NCBI GenBank assembly: GCA_945982465.1
Contig: CAMFSB010000052.1
Span: forward strand, 1-8,929
DNA: 8,929 bases
Origin: an uncultured Faecalibacterium sp.
Lineage (GTDB): Bacteria; Bacillota; Clostridia; Oscillospirales; Ruminococcaceae
Direction: 5' to 3'
The notes under the pieces were generated by a model. It was not told where the DNA came from and did not search any database. It saw nothing but the letters and a program-made list of their open reading frames with translations. This document shows positions 5,936 to 8,929 of the stretch, piece by piece (position 1 is the stretch's first letter; every line of letters begins with the position of its first letter). A program made the position numbers and the translations under genes.

Positions 5936-6005
5936 GCCATGCCTGCCGCTGCGCCGGCCGTCCGTTCGGGCACACCACACGCAACGTTCTGGAGGTAGCT
6001 TATTT

Positions 6006-7430
6006 ATGCAGGAAAAATCCAATAGCTTTCTTGAAACCGAAGCCATCGGCACACTGATGCGCAAGTATTCCATCCCTTGCGTCATCTCGCTGCTGGTGGC
6101 GGCGCTGTACAACATCGTGGACCAGATCTTCATCGCCAACGCCAGCTATCTGGGCTCGTACGGCAACGCGGCCAACACCGTGGTGTTCCCGCTGACCGTG
6201 GTGGCCCTGGCCATCGCCGTGATGATCGGCGACGGCTGCTGCGCGTTCGTCAGCATCAGCCTGGGCGCGGGCGAAAAGGACAACGCCCACAAGAGCATCG
6301 GCAGCGCTGTAGTGCTGTGCGTGGCGGCCAGCCTGGTGGTCACAGTGCTGTACCTGGTGTTGCAGGAGCCGATCCTCACCATGTTCGGCGGCCGCGTCAA
6401 CGAGGAGACCTTCTACCACGCCAAGGAATACTTCTTCTGGATCACGGTGGGCATCCCGTTTTATATGTTCGGCCAGGCCATGAACCCCATCATCCGTTCC
6501 GACGGCAGCCCCAAGTTCGCCATGGTGTCCACGGTGTCGGGCGCGGCGGTCAACATCATCCTGGACCCTATTTTCATCTTTGTGTTTCAGTGGGGCATGA
6601 TGGGCGCGGCTGTGGCCACGGTCATCGGCCAGGTGGTCACCGCCGTGTTGTCGGTCTGGTATCTGTGCCACATGAAAGCCGTCCGGCTGCAAAAGCGCAG
6701 CTTCGGCGTTCATGGGCGGCTGGCCAAACGCTACCTGCCGCTGGGAATCACCAGCTTTTTGTCGCAGATCTCGCTGGTCGCGGCGATGGCGGCCGTCAAT
6801 AACATGATCCAGACCTACGGCCGGCTGGACGTGGTGTTCGGCCAGGAGCAGTACGCCCAGATCCCCATGGCGGTGGTCGGCATCGTGATGAAATTCTTCC
6901 AGATCGTGATCTCCATCGCGGTCGGCACGGCGGCCGGCTGTATCCCCATTGTGGGCTACAACGTGGGCGCCGGCCGCAAGGACCGCGCCAGGAGCCTGTT
7001 CACCCATCTGCTGGCGGTGGAAGCCATTGTGGGTGCGGTGGCGCTGGTGATTGTGGAGCTGTTCCCCCAGCAGCTCATCGCGGTGTTCGGCGCAGCCAAC
7101 GAGAGCAGCTACTACACCGAGTTCGCAGTCAAGGCATTCCGCACCTATCTGTGCCTGATGCCGCTGGCCACCGTGAACAAGGGCACGTTCATTTACCTGC
7201 AGGCGCTGGGCAAGGCGCTGGCCTCCACGCTGATCTCGCTGGTGCGTGAGGTGGTGTTCGGCGTAGGATTTGCGCTGATCCTGCCTCGCTTTTTTGGGCT
7301 GGACGGCGTGCTGTATTCCATGCCGGTTTCGGATCTGCTGACCTTTGTGATCGCGGCGGCCGTGATCGTAAAAACCTATCGGGAGCTGAACGCAGCCCCG
7401 GCAAACACCCACAAGGAGGAAGCGCAATGA
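6006..7430 (+). CDS. MATE family efflux transporter
   Basis: A 474-residue multidrug and toxic compound extrusion transporter with 12 membrane helices, exporting cationic compounds in exchange for Na+ or H+ across the cytoplasmic membrane. It shows the two homologous MatE halves: residues about 15-240, starting at MRKYSIPCVISLLVAALYNI with VDQIFIAN, and about 240-450, with PLGITSFLSQISLV. The conserved IRSDGSPKFAM and NIILDPIFIFVF segments of half one and the GYNVGAGRKDRAR segment of half two are clear. The ATG at 6006 is chosen because GGAGGT lies 9 nt upstream (5991-5996) and MQEKSNSFLETEAIGTLMRK fits the family's N-terminus; an upstream in-frame ATG at 5934 lies in hairpin 3 and has no ribosome binding site. 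The gene overlaps the next one by 4 nt. The structured leader suggests control by transcription antitermination. Substrate unknown. Confidence 0.93.
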   Translation: MQEKSNSFLETEAIGTLMRKYSIPCVISLLVAALYNIVDQIFIANASYLGSYGNAANTVVFPLTVVALAIAVMIGDGCCAFVSISLGAGEKDNAHKSIGSAVVLCVAASLVVTVLYLVLQEPILTMFGGRVNEETFYHAKEYFFWITVGIPFYMFGQAMNPIIRSDGSPKFAMVSTVSGAAVNIILDPIFIFVFQWGMMGAAVATVIGQVVTAVLSVWYLCHMKAVRLQKRSFGVHGRLAKRYLPLGITSFLSQISLVAAMAAVNNMIQTYGRLDVVFGQEQYAQIPMAVVGIVMKFFQIVISIAVGTAAGCIPIVGYNVGAGRKDRARSLFTHLLAVEAIVGAVALVIVELFPQQLIAVFGAANESSYYTEFAVKAFRTYLCLMPLATVNKGTFIYLQALGKALASTLISLVREVVFGVGFALILPRFFGLDGVLYSMPVSDLLTFVIAAAVIVKTYRELNAAPANTHKEEAQ

Positions 7431-8038
7431 AGCATCGCATCGTGACCATCAGCCGTCAGTTTGGCAGCGGCGGCCGCACCATCGGCCGGCAGCTGGCCCG
7501 GCAGCTGGGCATTCCCTGCTACGACCACGAGCTGATCGTAAAAATGGCCGAGCAAAGCGGCTTTACCGCCCAATATGTGGCCGAACACCAGGAGTCCGCC
7601 GGCCCGGGCAGCTGGCTGGCCGGGGCTTTTTCCGGCCGGTCGTATCCGGGCTTTTCCAACCAGGATTACCTGTGGAAGGTGCAGCGGCAGGTCATTCTGG
7701 AACTGGCTGAACAAGGCCCCTGCGTGATCGTGGGCCGCGGCGCGGACTATATCCTCCGGGATCAGGCCGACTGCCTGCGGGTGTTCATCCACGCGGACAT
7801 GGAAACGCGCGCCCACCGCATCGTTGCCCAGTACGGCGAACGGGACCAGGCGCCCGAAAAGCGTCTGCGCGATAAGGATAAGCGCCGCGCCGCCTACTAC
7901 CAACTGTACACCGACCGCAAGTGGGGCGCCGTGGAAAACTACGACATCACCCTGAACAGCGGCGTGCTGGGGCTGGAACCGTGCGTTGCGATTCTGGCAC
8001 AGTTGTACAAGGCCCCGCATGCGGACGGCGGCATCTGA
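7427..8038 (+). CDS. Cytidylate kinase-like family protein
   Basis: A 203-residue cytoplasmic P-loop protein of the cytidylate kinase-like (AAA_26) family. The phosphate-binding loop is SRQFGSGGRTIGRQLA (residues 9-24), where the family uses Arg in place of the usual Walker Lys. A second conserved patch, VIVGRGADYIL, lies near residues 98-108. The C-terminal KDKRRAAYYQLYTDRKWG resembles the lid and family signature with YY and WG. True CMP kinases (Cmk) have a different P-loop and are longer, so the nucleotide substrate is not established. The ATG lies inside the MATE stop region (ATGA overlap) with AAGGAGG 7 nt upstream (7413-7419), showing tight translational coupling. Such kinases often neighbour or are fused to MATE transporters in Clostridia, which hints at a linked but unknown role. 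Confidence 0.88.
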   Translation: MKHRIVTISRQFGSGGRTIGRQLARQLGIPCYDHELIVKMAEQSGFTAQYVAEHQESAGPGSWLAGAFSGRSYPGFSNQDYLWKVQRQVILELAEQGPCVIVGRGADYILRDQADCLRVFIHADMETRAHRIVAQYGERDQAPEKRLRDKDKRRAAYYQLYTDRKWGAVENYDITLNSGVLGLEPCVAILAQLYKAPHADGGI

Positions 8039-8058
8039 CCCGCCGCGAGCGAAAAACG

Positions 8059-8103
8059 GCCCTCTGGCCCGGCAGAGCCCCAGCCCCGGCCAGGGGGCTT
8101 TTT
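8059..8103 (+). terminator. Terminator of the MATE/kinase operon
   Basis: An 11-bp GC-rich stem (8059-8069 with 8088-8098, one G-U pair) is preceded by AAAAA (8052-8056) and followed by TTTTT (8099-8103), so it could work in both directions. A shorter alternative stem AGCCCC/GGGGCT (8082-8087 with 8094-8099) uses the same U-tract. It lies about 20 nt after the kinase stop codon. Confidence 0.85.
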
Positions 8104-8173
8104 ACCGCCCGCAGGCAGCCGGTTCCAATCTTGTGTTTTGGCTGGAAAAATCGCAAAATCGCGCAGAATGTTG

Positions 8174-8179
8174 TATAAT
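8174..8179 (+). promoter_or_regulatory. -10 element of the ferredoxin gene promoter
   Basis: A perfect TATAAT lies 54 bp before the ferredoxin start in a locally AT-rich stretch (8140-8179). No good -35 match is found 16-18 bp upstream (8151-8156 reads TCGCAA), so the promoter may depend on an activator. Confidence 0.5.
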
Positions 8180-8233
8180 GGAAGCGTCCCCCAACCACAC
8201 GCCGGTTTGCCGGCCCAACATAAAGGAGCAACG

Positions 8234-8929
8234 ATGAAACGCAAAATCATCCGGATCGACGAAGCGCGCTGCAACGGCTGCGGCGCCTGTGCCGCGGCTT
8301 GCCACGAAGGCGCCATCGGCATGGTGCACGGCAAGGCCAGGCTGCTGCGCGACGATTACTGCGACGGCCTGGGCGACTGCCTGCCCGCCTGCCCCACCGG
8401 GGCCATCACCTTTGAAGAACGGGAGGCCGCCGCTTACGACGAAGCCGCCGTGCAGGCGCACAAACAGCAGCGGGCTGCGGCCCACACGCCGGGCGGCGGC
8501 TGCCCCGGCAGCCGTGCCCGCACACTGTTTGGCCGGCAGGCGCAGCCGGCGCCGTATGCCGCCGGCGCTCCAAGTGCCGCCACGCAACTGCGCCAATGGC
8601 CGGTGCAGATCAAACTGGCGCCGGTGAACGCGCCGTACTTCCACGGCGCAAACCTGCTGATCGCGGCCGACTGCGCCGCCTATGCCTGCGGCAGCTTCCA
8701 CGAGCAGTTCATGCGCGGCCATATCACCCTGATCGGCTGCCCCAAGCTGGACGGCGTGGATTACAGCGAAAAGCTGGCGGAGATCCTGCGCCGCAACGAG
8801 ATCCAAAGCGTGACCGTTGTGCGCATGGAGGTGCCCTGCTGCGGCGGGCTGGAGCAGGCGGTCAGAACGGCGCTGCAGCAATGCGGCAAGTGCATCCCGT
8901 GGCAGGTGGCAACGCTGTCGGTGGACGGC
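8234..8929 (+). CDS. 4Fe-4S ferredoxin-domain protein, C-terminus cut by window end
   Basis: A 232-codon open frame runs to the end of the window without a stop. The ATG at 8234 has AAAGGAG (8222-8228) 5 nt upstream. The N-terminal ferredoxin domain has a full first motif, Cys13-x2-Cys16-x2-Cys19-x3-Cys23 (CNGCGACAAAC). The second motif is incomplete: Cys43-x5-Cys49-x3-Cys53-Pro in the sequence YCDGLGDCLPACPTGAI, where Leu46 sits at the place of the second Cys. A Gly/Ala/Pro-rich linker (about 65-120) follows, then a C-terminal domain with further Cys: DCAAYACG (147, 152), IGCPKLDG (169), EVPCCGG (202, 203) and QCGKC. This layout is seen in a family of clostridial ferredoxin-like proteins of unknown partner; an electron-transfer or cluster-linked redox role is likely. 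It starts its own transcription unit. Confidence 0.85.
   Translation, partial: MKRKIIRIDEARCNGCGACAAACHEGAIGMVHGKARLLRDDYCDGLGDCLPACPTGAITFEEREAAAYDEAAVQAHKQQRAAAHTPGGGCPGSRARTLFGRQAQPAPYAAGAPSAATQLRQWPVQIKLAPVNAPYFHGANLLIAADCAAYACGSFHEQFMRGHITLIGCPKLDGVDYSEKLAEILRRNEIQSVTVVRMEVPCCGGLEQAVRTALQQCGKCIPWQVATLSVDG

Noticed and set aside
5934..6005. Upstream in-frame ATG start for the MATE protein
   Set aside because: It lies in the U-tract of hairpin 3, has no ribosome binding site, and the extra 24 residues are Arg/Cys-rich and unlike MATE N-termini.
6000..7427. Long antisense open frame (475 codons) over the MATE gene
   Set aside because: It is the mirror frame of a GC-rich gene with strong third-position bias; the protein is rich in His, Gln, Arg and Asp without any family pattern, while the plus strand encodes a clear MATE transporter.
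8102..8881. Antisense frame of 259 codons over the ferredoxin gene
   Set aside because: The plus-strand frame has the Cys motifs, ribosome binding site and promoter; the antisense frame has none of these.

Overview
The window reads as part of a chromosome from a GC-rich, low-temperature-independent gut-type Firmicute, most likely a member of the Oscillospiraceae/Ruminococcaceae (a relative of Faecalibacterium, Gemmiger or Subdoligranulum). This placement rests on the style of the proteins, the strong AGGAGG-type ribosome binding sites and the GC-rich coding sequence. It is an inference, not a database match.

Left core region (1-1837): the 3' part of a primary sigma-70 factor gene ends in an intrinsic terminator. 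An AI-2E family membrane protein gene follows; it starts inside the U-tract of that terminator and lacks the usual first membrane helix. Next come a strong promoter, a tRNA-Gly(UCC) gene and a very strong terminator.

Accessory island (about 1838-5640): directly behind the tRNA lie the C-terminal remnant of a tyrosine integrase (minus strand) and the N-terminal stub of a phage scaffold-like protein (plus strand). After them comes a clearly AT-richer two-gene minus-strand operon: a 687-residue polytopic membrane protein and a UbiA-family prenyltransferase resembling decaprenyl-phosphate phosphoribosyltransferase. A likely promoter and a pair of 10-bp direct repeats precede the operon. The island ends at a second, imperfect copy (37 of 41 bases) of the tRNA-Gly 3' end and the start of its terminator. 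This is the layout expected for an element integrated at a tRNA 3' end and later eroded. The two operon genes may together make a polyprenyl-phosphate-linked pentose and use it to decorate an envelope glycan (hypothesis).

Right core region (5641-8929): a promoter drives a leader of about 290 nt with three successive hairpin plus U-tract structures. The first two are sequence-related, with a shared loop and changed but still paired stems. The leader runs into a MATE efflux gene overlapped by a cytidylate kinase-like gene. A terminator closes this operon. A new promoter then precedes a 4Fe-4S ferredoxin-type gene that runs off the window.

The most interesting unexplained element is the MATE leader, a candidate tandem antitermination or riboswitch-like RNA. 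Next are the tRNA-bounded island and its membrane-glycan gene pair.
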